DNA from: an uncultured bacterium
Lineage (GTDB): Bacteria > UBP6 > UBA1177
Length of the DNA stretch: 48,381 bases
Direction of reading: 5' to 3'
Assembly (NCBI GenBank): GCA_905235605.1
Contig: CAJOMF010000004.1
Span: 1-48,381 of the forward strand
Both the position numbers and the translations under genes were made by a program. The notes under the pieces were generated by a model. That model did no database searches and was not told the origin of the DNA. It worked only from the letters and a program-made list of their open reading frames with translations. Below are positions 26,079-35,771 of this stretch, in pieces (the stretch's first letter is position 1; every line of letters begins with the position of its first letter).

Positions 26079-27299
26079 ATGAAAAAAGTTTTATTTGCTG
26101 CATTTATGATTTTTGCTGTATTTTTTATCGTCTCCTGTTCCGGAGAAGATGAGATAGCAAACGCTCTCGGCCAATCCTGTTCCGTCGAAGGCGGGGAAAC
26201 CTGCTCGGACGACAATTCTCAGATTTTGATCTGCCGCGATTTTTCCTGGCAGGTAAAAAAGAGCTGCAACCTCAATTTCGGTCAATACTGCCGCCAGACT
26301 GAAAGCGGTTCTTACAGCTGCACGGACAGCGGAAATACCACAGAACCGACAGATCCGACTAACGAACCTGACGAAACTGAACCTACCGATCCGGAATCGA
26401 ACGACAGCGAACCGGCAGACAATGATCCGACTGATAACGAACCGGCTGACAATGATCCGACTGACAACGAGCCGGAGGACAATGAGCCGGCAGACGACAC
26501 AGATACAGAACCTGAAGAACCTGTTGTTCAGGATATAGAAACATGTGCCGGAATTTTTGAATGTATGGCAGCGTGTACTACAAGCGAATGCTCCAGTAAG
26601 TGCTATAAAAGAGGAAAAACCGAAGCGCAGAACGATTATTACGAACGCAACCAGAAATGCCCGACTTATACTGAACTTGATGATTTGAAACACTGTCAGG
26701 AACTTTATGTAAAATGCGGCATAAAAGGTGATACCACCTACAGCACACCTTACGGACACGCTGTCATAGACGGATCATTTCCTCAAATTCACGAAGCGGG
26801 AACGACTTCTTTTGCACAAGGCACATACATTGCCGCTTTTGTACTCGGAAATTTCGGCTTAAGCGGCAACATTCCGGATCCAACGGCTGGAGATGCCACT
26901 TTTTCCATGGCATACCTCAACCAGACCGGGAACTATATTATTCTACGCCAGACATACAATTCGAATACAGCAACAGGAAAAACACCTGATGTCATGTTTA
27001 TAATAGATGCCCACTCTCCGGGGACTTATTCGGTCGGTCTCAGCAATAAAGACAATGTTCAAATGATCATTTCGGAAAATATCGAAAACGAAGATGATGC
27101 CTGCGACCACGGCTTCGGATACGGTTTCGTAGAACTTTCAGGGGCAGGACTCACCGAAACATACACGGTCGGAGCAAATACAGTCAACATAAAAGGCGAA
27201 GTTGACATTTACAGCTACAAAAACGCCCCAATGTATCAGGGAACTTCCCATAACGGCGACATCACAAATGAAAACTTGGTTGCCTGCCAGCCGAAATAA
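26079..27299 (+). CDS. Lipoprotein with Asn/Asp/Pro/Glu repeat linker
   Basis: The 406-aa lipoprotein has lipobox FIVSC (Cys20), then a Cys-rich module (SCSVEGGETCSDD...CRDF...CNLNFGQYC). A low-complexity linker of about 60 residues is built from DNDPTDNEPA-type units, then comes a Cys-rich helix (IETCAGIFECMAACTTSEC) and a C-terminal domain of about 180 residues, rich in beta-strand-like segments, with no recognised family. The start is the ATG after TTGGAGAG; the upstream open frame to 26010 overlaps the promoter. Likely surface-exposed. Confidence 0.8.
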   Translation: MKKVLFAAFMIFAVFFIVSCSGEDEIANALGQSCSVEGGETCSDDNSQILICRDFSWQVKKSCNLNFGQYCRQTESGSYSCTDSGNTTEPTDPTNEPDETEPTDPESNDSEPADNDPTDNEPADNDPTDNEPEDNEPADDTDTEPEEPVVQDIETCAGIFECMAACTTSECSSKCYKRGKTEAQNDYYERNQKCPTYTELDDLKHCQELYVKCGIKGDTTYSTPYGHAVIDGSFPQIHEAGTTSFAQGTYIAAFVLGNFGLSGNIPDPTAGDATFSMAYLNQTGNYIILRQTYNSNTATGKTPDVMFIIDAHSPGTYSVGLSNKDNVQMIISENIENEDDACDHGFGYGFVELSGAGLTETYTVGANTVNIKGEVDIYSYKNAPMYQGTSHNGDITNENLVACQPK

Positions 27300-27337
27300 C
27301 CGATATTATCAACAATTTACATTAAATGGAGAACAAC

Positions 27338-28435
27338 TTGTCAGACAACAATTCAGGATCGACTTCAAGACTCATGCAGCTTTGCTTCGGCTACTTCTTT
27401 TTCTACATCATAACCGGTGTCGGAGTTAAATTTTTCCTTAAAACAGGTGAAGGTTTTCCCGGTCTTCCCGGCATGGAATACCTTTTCTACAGCACACTTG
27501 CATCGACTGTTCTCGTCACCGCGATCGTTCTCATCCTGCGCTGGTACCGCCTTGATTCAGTAAGAAAAATCACGGTTTGCGGCATAACGATGCCGAGCGA
27601 ACTGCCCTACATCGTCTTTTCGGGTATCTGCACCGCAGTCGTAGTTCCGACGACCACCCTGCTCTACACTTTCGACCATATTTCGGTCATGGTCGCAATG
27701 ATAATCATGCGCGGATCTGTCATCATCATCGGCAGGATCGTCGATGCGATCCAGATCAAACAGGGCATCCTGAAGAAAAAAGTTTTCATGGAAGAGAACA
27801 TCGCGATGTGCATCGCCCTTTTCGCAGTCCTCATCAAGGCTTTCACCGGAGGCAGCGACGGCAAGGAGAGCCCATTCTCATCGATCCCGTTCATGGTTAT
27901 TTTCTTAAGCTACATCCTGGCTTACATGTTCAGGATCTACATAATGAACTACTACAAAAATACCCGTCCGGCTGAGGAAAAAGCGGCAAAGAAGGACAAC
28001 AACAAGGCATTTTTCGCAATCGAGCAGATCGCATCCTTCACCACGATGCTGCTTGTCACGATCTGCGTACTCATCGCAGCCGGCAAATTCGGCGTTACAG
28101 GTCCGAGGATCGACCCGTTCTCAAAGGCGTTCTTCAACACAAACTGGGACTGGGCGATCTGGGCAGGAATCGTCGGATGCGCTTACGGGATCAACGCGTT
28201 CTTCTCAGTTTTCATCTTCATGTTCAAAGGAAGAACGGCGACTTTCGCAAACCTTGCGAACCGTCTGACATCGCTCATCGCGGGAACGCTTTCGACTGTC
28301 ATCTTTGCAGCTGTTTTCGGCGGAAAATATCCGGCTCTAATCGACTGGGTATCGCTCGGCTTCATCTTCCTCGCGATCTGGTTCATGGCTAAAGCAGAAA
28401 AAAGAAGAAAAGCCGAAATGTCGGCGGCAAAGTAA
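27338..28435 (+). CDS. Polytopic membrane protein, DMT/EamA-like
   Basis: A protein of about 365 residues with roughly ten hydrophobic helices and small polar loops, shaped like a drug/metabolite-type transporter, though no signature is decisive. I favour a TTG start at 27338 because TGGAG lies seven bases upstream; an in-frame ATG at 27326 has no ribosome site. It lies 38 bp after the lipoprotein gene and may be co-transcribed. The C-terminus is basic (KAEKRRKAEMSAAK), consistent with a cytoplasmic end. The substrate is unknown. Confidence 0.65.
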   Translation: MSDNNSGSTSRLMQLCFGYFFFYIITGVGVKFFLKTGEGFPGLPGMEYLFYSTLASTVLVTAIVLILRWYRLDSVRKITVCGITMPSELPYIVFSGICTAVVVPTTTLLYTFDHISVMVAMIIMRGSVIIIGRIVDAIQIKQGILKKKVFMEENIAMCIALFAVLIKAFTGGSDGKESPFSSIPFMVIFLSYILAYMFRIYIMNYYKNTRPAEEKAAKKDNNKAFFAIEQIASFTTMLLVTICVLIAAGKFGVTGPRIDPFSKAFFNTNWDWAIWAGIVGCAYGINAFFSVFIFMFKGRTATFANLANRLTSLIAGTLSTVIFAAVFGGKYPALIDWVSLGFIFLAIWFMAKAEKRRKAEMSAAK

Positions 28436-28448
28436 ACTCCGGGATCCA

Positions 28449-28463
28449 GGGATTCCGAGATCA
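28449..28463. repeat. Dispersed intergenic repeat, copy 1
   Basis: GGGATTCCGAGATCA lies in the gap between convergent genes, inside a longer stretch of related words (GAGATCAC twice, then the palindrome ATCACGTGAT). The same 15-mer occurs at 35671-35685. Confidence 0.6.
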
Positions 28464-28523
28464 CGAGATCACGTGATGCCGCCGGGATAACGAGATTACG
28501 GCAAGTTCTCGGCGCCGATTTGA

Positions 28524-29465
28524 TTATTTTTCGTTTTCAGGTTCTTTTTTGACAGGAGTTTCTGCCTCTTTCGCAGCTTTTTCTTCAGCTTCTTTTTTAG
28601 CCTTTTCAGCCTGCTTCTGAGCGTACTGACGGTCTCCCTGGGAAGTTGTTTTTACGATCCTGTCATCTTCATCGTAATAATATTCTCCGCCGTAGACATC
28701 TTCAGGAATCTTTTCTATCAGCTTCGATTTGACCAGCTCTGTCAGTTCTTTGTCGGGCGACACCTTATATTTTTTGTAGTATTCTTCGGCTGCTTCACTC
28801 AAAACAATAAGATTTGCAAAATGCCGTAGTTCCTTTTCAAACTGGTCGTGCATATATTTGTCTTTTACTGTTTCAAGCCGCGCTTTTGTGTATTCGTAAC
28901 CCAGCCTGTAACCTCCGCCCATAGTTGCAATGTGGTTTACGAGCCAGATTATCCTCTGCGGTGCACTTTTCATGCTTACGGCTTCGTACATCAAAGGATA
29001 AGCCCTTGCCATGTCGTTCAAATAAATAAAGTAGTTATATCCCTGATTGAACACATAGTAGTAGTCGTCGGGATAAAGTTCGTGCCCGAGCCGAAGCAGC
29101 GAATTTGCCGATTCGATCGCACTTTCAGTCCTCATCGAAGATATCGCCGCCTCGCCGAAGGGAATTGCATATTCAAGGCTCGGATTGAGCGCCAGAATAA
29201 CACGGATCATCTGCTCCAGCAAAAGGTATGTTCCGTCGGTAACGTAGTGACTTCCGTAATAATATTGGGATCTTGCAAAAAGAAGATCGGCGGCGAAAGC
29301 ATTAAGTCCGAGGAACATTATTTTTGCGACTTCCGGCTTGGGATAAGCCGCGATCGTCTCTACTTTCGGCTTTTCGTTTTCAATAAGGTGCTTTCTGACA
29401 AAATAAAAAGGAAGGAGTGTCGCAATGATCAGAATGATTGCTATAAGTGTTGATATTTTCTTCAT
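28524..29465 (-). CDS. Membrane-anchored TPR-like protein
   Basis: The 313-aa protein has one N-terminal membrane helix (ISTLIAIILIIATLLPFYFV, a signal anchor), a helical body with TPR-like spacing (ALNPSLEYAIPFGEAAI, LGHELYPDDYYYVFNQGYNY) and a C-terminal tail of Lys/Glu/Ala repeats. It probably faces the periplasm. The start at 29465 overlaps the stop of the upstream glycosyltransferase gene by ATGA, so the two are coupled; the four codons added by the 29477 start lack support. It may organise an envelope polysaccharide or lipid-glycosylation step, which is inference from the partner. Confidence 0.7.
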   Translation of the reverse strand: MKKISTLIAIILIIATLLPFYFVRKHLIENEKPKVETIAAYPKPEVAKIMFLGLNAFAADLLFARSQYYYGSHYVTDGTYLLLEQMIRVILALNPSLEYAIPFGEAAISSMRTESAIESANSLLRLGHELYPDDYYYVFNQGYNYFIYLNDMARAYPLMYEAVSMKSAPQRIIWLVNHIATMGGGYRLGYEYTKARLETVKDKYMHDQFEKELRHFANLIVLSEAAEEYYKKYKVSPDKELTELVKSKLIEKIPEDVYGGEYYYDEDDRIVKTTSQGDRQYAQKQAEKAKKEAEEKAAKEAETPVKKEPENEK

Positions 29466-30385
29466 TTTTTCCCCCAATCATCTTTCATTTTCTTAATGTC
29501 GTCACGAATACTGACAATAAGTTCCGCCAAAAATCCCATAAAAATAAAAATAAGACCGGACAAAAACAGCCCGAGACTGAAATATAGCAGCGGACGCATT
29601 CTGAACACCGGATTTCCGAGAACAAACTGACCGTAAAGCAGCCATGCTACAATGACTAAAGAAGCAAGAAGCTGTATGAATCCCATCGAGCCGAAGATAC
29701 GCATCGGCGCTTTCGTGAAAGTGAGAATGAACTTGACCGCTATCGAATCGAAGAACGAGATCGGGATCCTTTTGAGACCGAAATGGCTGTGACCGCTTTT
29801 ACGTCTGTGCCACAAAACGGGCACTTCGACCGCATTGTAGCCTTTTGCGTGGAGAATCTGGACGATAAAGCGGTGCCAGTCGCTGCGAAGTTCAAGATCT
29901 TCGAGACATTCGCGTCTGAAAGCCTTTATCCAGTTCATGTCGCCCAACTTTATTCCGAAAAGGAACATGCTGATTTCATTATAGATTCTTGACAGAAAAA
30001 CTTTAAATTCGCGCCTTTTTTCCCTTTTTCCGCAGACGATGTCTACACCCGGCTCAAAAGCCTTGAGAAGCGCCGGGATATCTTCATCGGGATAAGATTC
30101 GAGGTCTGCGGGCAGAAAAACTATGATCTCGCCGCGGCACTCCTTGAAACCGGTATTCATAGCCTCGGTAAGCCCTTTGTTTTTGCGGTGCCTGAAAAGG
30201 CGAACCCACGGTCTCGTTTCAGCCGCTTTTTCGACAACTTCGGCACCGCCGTCAGTCGAACCGTCGTCAACCATAACAAGTTCGACATCGACATTCGCCG
30301 CGACCGCACCTTTTTCAGTTCTATCAATGATTTCAGCTAAATTGTTCTCTTCGTTGCAGAAAGGAATGAAAACCGAAACAAGCAT
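29462..30385 (-). CDS. GT2 glycosyltransferase with C-terminal membrane helices
   Basis: The protein (about 307 residues) starts SVFIPFCNEENNL, carries VMVDDGSTDGG (nucleotide-sugar binding), a metal-binding PADLE in place of the usual DADL, and an acceptor-side MNWIKAFRR, all GT2/dolichol-phosphate-mannose-synthase-like. Two membrane helices follow (LLASLVIVAWLLYGQFVL and LLYFSLGLFLSGLIFIFMGF). Such enzymes move a sugar from a nucleotide donor to a lipid carrier. The frame extends to 30469, but the start with GCGGGG upstream at 30385 gives the normal GT2 N-terminus. It overlaps the next gene by ATGA. Confidence 0.85.
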   Translation of the reverse strand: MLVSVFIPFCNEENNLAEIIDRTEKGAVAANVDVELVMVDDGSTDGGAEVVEKAAETRPWVRLFRHRKNKGLTEAMNTGFKECRGEIIVFLPADLESYPDEDIPALLKAFEPGVDIVCGKREKRREFKVFLSRIYNEISMFLFGIKLGDMNWIKAFRRECLEDLELRSDWHRFIVQILHAKGYNAVEVPVLWHRRKSGHSHFGLKRIPISFFDSIAVKFILTFTKAPMRIFGSMGFIQLLASLVIVAWLLYGQFVLGNPVFRMRPLLYFSLGLFLSGLIFIFMGFLAELIVSIRDDIKKMKDDWGKK

Positions 30386-30472
30386 AAAAAACCCCGCACA
30401 AACAATAAACCCGCAGATTTTATCCGTGTTCGGCATTGCTTCAAGTTTTTTTCCACGAAACAGAGGCACTAG

Positions 30473-30501
30473 TTGTCAAACCTCTTCTTTTCTGTTATAA
30501 A
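30473..30501 (+). promoter_or_regulatory. uvrC promoter
   Basis: TTGTCA, a 17-bp spacer and TATAAA, 24 bp before the TTG start, with GGAGG between. Confidence 0.65.
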
Positions 30502-30524
30502 TCGAGCCGTTTTTGGAGGCGGTC

Positions 30525-32291
30525 TTGGCTGAAAATATCGGTAATTCCTACATAATTGATGATAATCTGCTCAAAAAGCTGCCTGAAACTCCCGGCGTTT
30601 ACCAGTTCAAAAACAGACTCGGCAAAGTGATCTATATCGGCAAGGCGAAAAATCTGAAAGCTCGCGTTTCGCAGTATATTTCAGGGACTGACAGCCGCCC
30701 GATGGTCAGTTCGCTTATGAAAAACGCGGGAAGCGTCGAAATAATCATGACGAATTCGGAATCGGAGGCGCTTATCCTCGAAAATCTGCTGATAAAGAAC
30801 AGGCAGCCTATGTTCAACATCAACCTGAAGGACGACAAGACTTATCCGTATCTTGCCGTGACCGACGAAGAGTGGCCTCGCCTCATCACGACAAGGCGTC
30901 TCACGAAAAAACTGAAGTCTTTCCGCGGTCCTTTCACGCAGATCCATCTTTTAAATTCGCTGAAAAAGCTGATCCAGACGCTTTATCCGCTCAAATACTG
31001 CTCTGACCGTCATCCGAAAGGCTGCATCAATTCCCAGATAGGGCTCTGTCCCGCTCCGTGCAGGAAAGATGCCGACAAAAATGCCTATTCCGAAAACGTA
31101 AAAAACACGATAGATGCGCTTCAGGGAAAAAAGTGGAACGAGATCGAAGCAGTCATAAAAAACGGGATCGCGGAAAGCGTGAAGGTGCTCGACTTTGAAA
31201 AAGCGGCTAAGTTGCGGGATTTATTGCAACTTTTACCGGATATCAGACGAAAGTACAGCGTTGAGTTTTCGGGAAGCGGTGCCGAAGACTTCTTCTGCTT
31301 CAAAAGAGAGGGCGACACCCTTTTCGCAGCTGCGGCGCGCTACAGCGAAGGAAAGCTGATGACGCTCAAATCCTACTCCGCTTCAGGAATTTTCGAAGAG
31401 ATGTCAAGCTGGACCGCGACTTTTCTCACTGCGTTCTATTCGGGAAAAGAAACGCCGGACAAAATTTTTCTATACCCTGAAACACTCACGAAAGACGAGA
31501 TTTCTGCAATATTACAGCGGAAAATTAGAAAAACAGGGGCAACGGGCGGCGAAATACTCAAAATGCTCCAGACAAATATCGACCAGAATATGCGCGTTTT
31601 CTTCAACGACACAGAAAAGACGAACAAGGCACTTTCAGTGATTTCGAAATTCCTCAAAACGCCCGTTTCTTCGATACAGTGCCTCGATATTTCAACGCTT
31701 TACGGCGAATACAACGTCGCCGGCGCAGTGTGGTGGGAAAACGGAAAATTCAACAGGCAGAAATACAGAAAATACAAGATCAAAACAGTCATTGGAGTCG
31801 ATGATTTCGGCAGTCTGCGCGAAGTTGCAACACGTCTGCTCAAACGCTGGCAGGAAAATTCGCTCGAAAAACCGACGCTGCTGCTTATCGACGGCGGCGA
31901 AGGTCAGGTTTCGTCTGTAAATTCGGTAATTCAGGGTTTCGTTCCGGTTGCCGGGATCATCAAAGACCGCCACAACGTAAAAGGAATGGAACTTCTGATC
32001 GACGGGAAAGGAAACGAACTCGTGCTGCAGGACGCCGCTTTCGCAATGCTTCTGAAATCTATCAGAAACGAAACTCACCGTTTTTCAATAACTTTCAACA
32101 GAGAGCAGCGCAAGGAAAAACTCGAGCTGCCCTTTTCCAAAATCAAAGGGATCGGCAGAGCACGCGAAAACGCACTTCTTGAAAAATTCCGCACTATTGC
32201 CGCAATAAAAGAGGCAAGCGTTCAAGAATTGACCGTAATTCCCGGAATCACAGAAGAATTAGCAGAAGAAATTCTCAAATCGCTGGAATAA
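30525..32291 (+). CDS. uvrC: Excinuclease ABC subunit C
   Basis: The 588-aa nuclease makes both incisions in nucleotide excision repair. It has an N-terminal GIY-YIG domain (LPETPGVYQFK, VIYIGKAKNLKARV), a Cys cluster (CSDRHPKGC...CPAPC), a UVR-like LDFEKAAKLRDLL, an RNase H-like domain with the acidic residues in LDIST, VDDFG and LIDGGEGQ and the His in ETHRFS, and paired helix-hairpin-helix motifs at the end. The usual DISH is DIST here, but the catalytic acids are kept. The start is TTG, with GGAGG five bases upstream; the TTG at 30513 lies before the ribosome site. The convergent mfd gene, also repair, lies 3 bp downstream. Confidence 0.95.
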   Translation: MAENIGNSYIIDDNLLKKLPETPGVYQFKNRLGKVIYIGKAKNLKARVSQYISGTDSRPMVSSLMKNAGSVEIIMTNSESEALILENLLIKNRQPMFNINLKDDKTYPYLAVTDEEWPRLITTRRLTKKLKSFRGPFTQIHLLNSLKKLIQTLYPLKYCSDRHPKGCINSQIGLCPAPCRKDADKNAYSENVKNTIDALQGKKWNEIEAVIKNGIAESVKVLDFEKAAKLRDLLQLLPDIRRKYSVEFSGSGAEDFFCFKREGDTLFAAAARYSEGKLMTLKSYSASGIFEEMSSWTATFLTAFYSGKETPDKIFLYPETLTKDEISAILQRKIRKTGATGGEILKMLQTNIDQNMRVFFNDTEKTNKALSVISKFLKTPVSSIQCLDISTLYGEYNVAGAVWWENGKFNRQKYRKYKIKTVIGVDDFGSLREVATRLLKRWQENSLEKPTLLLIDGGEGQVSSVNSVIQGFVPVAGIIKDRHNVKGMELLIDGKGNELVLQDAAFAMLLKSIRNETHRFSITFNREQRKEKLELPFSKIKGIGRARENALLEKFRTIAAIKEASVQELTVIPGITEELAEEILKSLE

Positions 32292-32294
32292 AAA

Positions 32295-35200
32295 TCAGCA
32301 TATTTCTTTGATTTTCCCGATGATTTCTTCAATTCTTCCGATATTTTCAGCTTTGAATTTTATCGAACTTTCCCCTTGGAAAGAGCCTCCGTTTTTTTCA
32401 AGGAAATCGAATAGCACATCCATGCTCTTCGGGATGAACGATGCTCCCAGAGTTATTGTAAAATCGTTTTTACCTACTGAAATAGCGGCTGCTCCGCATT
32501 TCACGGCCAGAATTTTGATGCGTGTGAGATTTATCAGGTTTTCAGTTTCTTCAGGGATCTTTCCGAACATTTCAAGAAGAGTATCTTTTATCCAGTTCAG
32601 TTCATCCAAAGTACGCAAGTCTGCTATTTTCCTGTAAAATCCCATTCGTACTTCGGTGTCTGAAATGTAGCTTTCGGGAATATTTGCGTTCAGATCGGTC
32701 GAAATTTCGAATTCGTTTTCTATGTGCGGAGTCCCGTTTTTAAGCTCGTCGATCCTGTCTTTAAGCATCTCGAGATACATGTCGTAACCCACACCTTTGA
32801 GTTTTCCCGACTGGCTTATTCCCAGAATGTTGCCGCCGCCGCGTATGTTGAGGTCTTCCATCGCGACATCGTAGCCGTGACCAAGTTTATCGAAGCGCTT
32901 GATCGTCGAAAGTCTGGCGTATGATTCCTGCGTGAGATTGTTGAGATTGGGAACAAAAAGATAAGCCTTAGCCTCTCTGTTCCAGCGCCCGACTCTGCCG
33001 CGGAGCTGGTAAAGCTGCGCCATTCCGAACATATCGGCGCGGTTGATGATTATCGTGTTGACAAGCGGAATGTCGATGCCGGATTCGATAAGCGAAGTTG
33101 CAAGAAGAAGGTCGTAATCGCGGTTTACGAATGAGACCATCACTTTTTCAAGCTGCTCAGGCTCCATCTGACCGTGCGCCACGGCAATTCTCAAGCCCGG
33201 AATAAGCTGTGTGAGCCTCAGTTTTATGTCATCGAGCCCTGCGATCCGGTTGTGGACAAAATAGACCTGGCCGTCACGCGCGAGTTCTGCAAGGATCGCC
33301 TCTTTTATGATCTCCTCGCTGTATTCAAGAACAAAAGTCTGGATGTTTTTTCTGTCGCTCGGAGCAGTCTTGATAAAAGAGGATTTTCTTATCCCCAAAA
33401 GCGACATCTGAAGCGTCCTCGGGATCGGCGTCGCAGTCATCGAAAGAGTCGCCACATCACGCTTCATCTCTTTTATAAGCTCTTTGTGCGTGACTCCGAA
33501 GCGGTGTTCCTCGTCGATCACCAGAAATCCGAGATCGCGGAATTTCACATCTTTTCCAAGCAGTCTGTGAGTTCCGACAATGATATCGACTCTGCCGTTT
33601 TCGAGGTCGCGCAGCACCTGATTCTGCTTCGATTTGTCGTACAGGCGCGAAAGCATCTCTATTCTGACCGGCAGTTTGGCGAAACGCTCTCTGAAAGTAC
33701 GCAGATGCTGGAATGCAAGGACCGTTGTCGGAGCAAGCACCGCCGCCTGTCTGCCGTTTGCGACAGCAATCATGCAGCCCCGCATCGCCACTTCGGTCTT
33801 TCCGAATCCGACGTCTCCGCAGAGAAGCCTGTCAGTTATCTCACGCCCCGAAAGATCGTGCTCAAGCTCGTTTATCGATCTCTCCTGATCGGGTGTTTCG
33901 CGGAACGGAAAATCCCTCAAAAATTCGCCGTAAAGCGGAGTTTCGACCTTCATCGGCTCGACACTTTCGACACTTCTCTGCGCGTAAAGTTCAAGGATCT
34001 GCGCCGCTACTTTCTCGATTTCGCGCTTTACCCTCGACATAGTCTGCTGCCAGAGCGCAGTGCGGATGGAGCTTATCTTCGGGAAAACGCCTTCTTCCCA
34101 GCGGTAGCGGTAGATATAGTGCATGTTGTAAACTGGAATGTAGATCCTGTCGTCGTTTTCGTAGCGCAGGGCAAGGCAATCAGTTCCGTTCATGACGGCT
34201 GTTCCCTCATAAACTCCGATCCCGAATTTGTAGTGGACGACGAGTTCGCCGGGTTTGAGTGAATTAAGTTCGAATATCCTGTTTTCAAAATTTTCTTCAT
34301 GTTTTATTTCTCTTTTCTTATTTTTTGAAACAGACAACTTGAATATTTCAGACGAAACGAAAGCTGTTTCAAAATCAGGGAGAGTCACTATCTCGTCGGA
34401 AGCGAACCACTCTTTTTTCTCGACAAGGAATACATCTCCATAATTCAGATCAAGCGGAAGTGCTTCTATATTCACCATCGAAATATCGTTTTTTTCGCCG
34501 ACTTCCTTCAAAACGTCAATTTCATTCGGCTTTGCAAAAATGACCAACACGCTGTTTTCCTTATGCAATTTGTTAAGAACGAATGCCGTGTCACTTTGCA
34601 GCCTGACCGGAACTGCTTTATGGGTCACCGGAAATTTTTTTATCGCTTCGGCTGAGGAAAAGAAGGAGCTCACTTCGAAATCGAACTCTCTCGATTCATC
34701 GGAAAAGCAGCTTTTTATTTCAAACGGAATAAAATGACCTTCAGAAATTCTTTTTTTTCTTTCCGTATCAATTTTTTCAAAATCATCGGCAATATAAGTC
34801 TCAGCTTTCAACTTCTCGAAGCGTACACTTTTCACCTTGAATTTCGAGTAGAGAGTTTCGTTGCCGGCGATCAGAGGAAAAATATCCCACTTCGGCAGAG
34901 TTCCGGAAGAAACAAGCTCTTCGGTCTCGATTATCTGCTGCATCGAAAGCCCTTCAGCCTTTTCTTCAAGCACTTTCTGCCAGTCACTCCGCAGAATTTC
35001 GGGAAACATGAGCTGCGGCACGGTGATTTCATCCAGCGGTCTGCCGTTTCTCTGGTTTGAAAGCCAGAAAAGCGAAATATTTTCGAGCTCTTCATCGAAA
35101 AATTCGAGACGGACACCCTTCCCGGCAACAAAGATCCCGATGTCGATGATGTCGCCGCGCACCGCGAACTCTCCTGCATCACGCACTATCTGAACTTTTC

Positions 35201-35570
35201 TGTAGCCGAGCTCCGTGAGTGACCTGACGACTTCAGATATCCTGTAGTAGGAGTTCTTTTTGAAGACAAGTTCAGTGGAATTGTCAGGCAGGTAAAGCCT
35301 CCCGCCGAGCGGAGTCGTCACTATGACATCAGGATCAGACGCAAGCTCGGCATACGATTTCTGCGCGTCGGTGTCTTCGCCGCTCCTTTCAAGCAGCAGG
35401 AACTGCGGAGCAAAAAGAAGTGTTCTCAGCCGGAAAGCCGACAGCGCCGACACAAGGACGGAAGCATCCCTGAAATTCGGCATTTCTACTATCAACCTTC
35501 CGTATTTATTGAACAAATCAACGGTTATTATCGGAAAAGCATCCGGAGAAGTTTCGATAAATTCAGTCAT
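32295..35570 (-). CDS. mfd: Transcription-repair coupling factor
   Basis: The 1091-aa ATPase dislodges stalled RNA polymerase and recruits UvrA. The UvrB-like N-terminal part is followed by the RNA-polymerase-binding CarD-like domain (LKPGELVVHYKFGIGVYEG, about 430-490), RecG-like helicase lobes with Walker A GDVGFGKTE and DEEHRFG, SMTATPIPRTL, SLIESGIDIP, QLRGRVGR, and the TRCF C-terminal domain. The start at 35570 follows GAGGTGAG; the upstream extension to 35606 is unlikely. It lies tail-to-tail with uvrC, only 3 bp apart, with no visible terminator. Confidence 0.96.
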   Translation of the reverse strand: MTEFIETSPDAFPIITVDLFNKYGRLIVEMPNFRDASVLVSALSAFRLRTLLFAPQFLLLERSGEDTDAQKSYAELASDPDVIVTTPLGGRLYLPDNSTELVFKKNSYYRISEVVRSLTELGYRKVQIVRDAGEFAVRGDIIDIGIFVAGKGVRLEFFDEELENISLFWLSNQRNGRPLDEITVPQLMFPEILRSDWQKVLEEKAEGLSMQQIIETEELVSSGTLPKWDIFPLIAGNETLYSKFKVKSVRFEKLKAETYIADDFEKIDTERKKRISEGHFIPFEIKSCFSDESREFDFEVSSFFSSAEAIKKFPVTHKAVPVRLQSDTAFVLNKLHKENSVLVIFAKPNEIDVLKEVGEKNDISMVNIEALPLDLNYGDVFLVEKKEWFASDEIVTLPDFETAFVSSEIFKLSVSKNKKREIKHEENFENRIFELNSLKPGELVVHYKFGIGVYEGTAVMNGTDCLALRYENDDRIYIPVYNMHYIYRYRWEEGVFPKISSIRTALWQQTMSRVKREIEKVAAQILELYAQRSVESVEPMKVETPLYGEFLRDFPFRETPDQERSINELEHDLSGREITDRLLCGDVGFGKTEVAMRGCMIAVANGRQAAVLAPTTVLAFQHLRTFRERFAKLPVRIEMLSRLYDKSKQNQVLRDLENGRVDIIVGTHRLLGKDVKFRDLGFLVIDEEHRFGVTHKELIKEMKRDVATLSMTATPIPRTLQMSLLGIRKSSFIKTAPSDRKNIQTFVLEYSEEIIKEAILAELARDGQVYFVHNRIAGLDDIKLRLTQLIPGLRIAVAHGQMEPEQLEKVMVSFVNRDYDLLLATSLIESGIDIPLVNTIIINRADMFGMAQLYQLRGRVGRWNREAKAYLFVPNLNNLTQESYARLSTIKRFDKLGHGYDVAMEDLNIRGGGNILGISQSGKLKGVGYDMYLEMLKDRIDELKNGTPHIENEFEISTDLNANIPESYISDTEVRMGFYRKIADLRTLDELNWIKDTLLEMFGKIPEETENLINLTRIKILAVKCGAAAISVGKNDFTITLGASFIPKSMDVLFDFLEKNGGSFQGESSIKFKAENIGRIEEIIGKIKEIC

Positions 35571-35670
35571 CTCACACCTCGAAAAAAGTGTTGCCTTATA
35601 GCACAAAAATCTTTTTTGGCAAAATTCCGTCGCGCCTGATTTTAACGAGATCCCGTGCTCCCGAGATCAC

Positions 35671-35685
35671 GGGATTCCGAGATCA
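35671..35685. repeat. Dispersed intergenic repeat, copy 2
   Basis: GGGATTCCGAGATCA, identical to 28449-28463. The preceding CCGAGATCAC is a second partial copy 16 bp upstream. Confidence 0.6.
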
Positions 35686-35771
35686 TGGCGAAATCCGGCG
35701 CGCCTCTCAAAAAATTGAGTTTAAAGATATTATCAATATCATTTGCGGTCATTTTTTGTTGTGAGGTCTTT

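Noticed and set aside
26091-26759. Minus-strand frame opposite the 26079 lipoprotein
   Set aside because: It mirrors the low-complexity linker and has no start signals or membrane plan of its own.
28464-28523. Palindromic gap between convergent genes as a terminator
   Set aside because: ATCACGTGAT is palindromic but short and no T-run follows on either strand.
33174-34262. Long plus-strand open frame of 362 codons opposite mfd
   Set aside because: It lies wholly antisense to the clearly conserved mfd helicase, has no ribosome site and codes for no recognisable domain.
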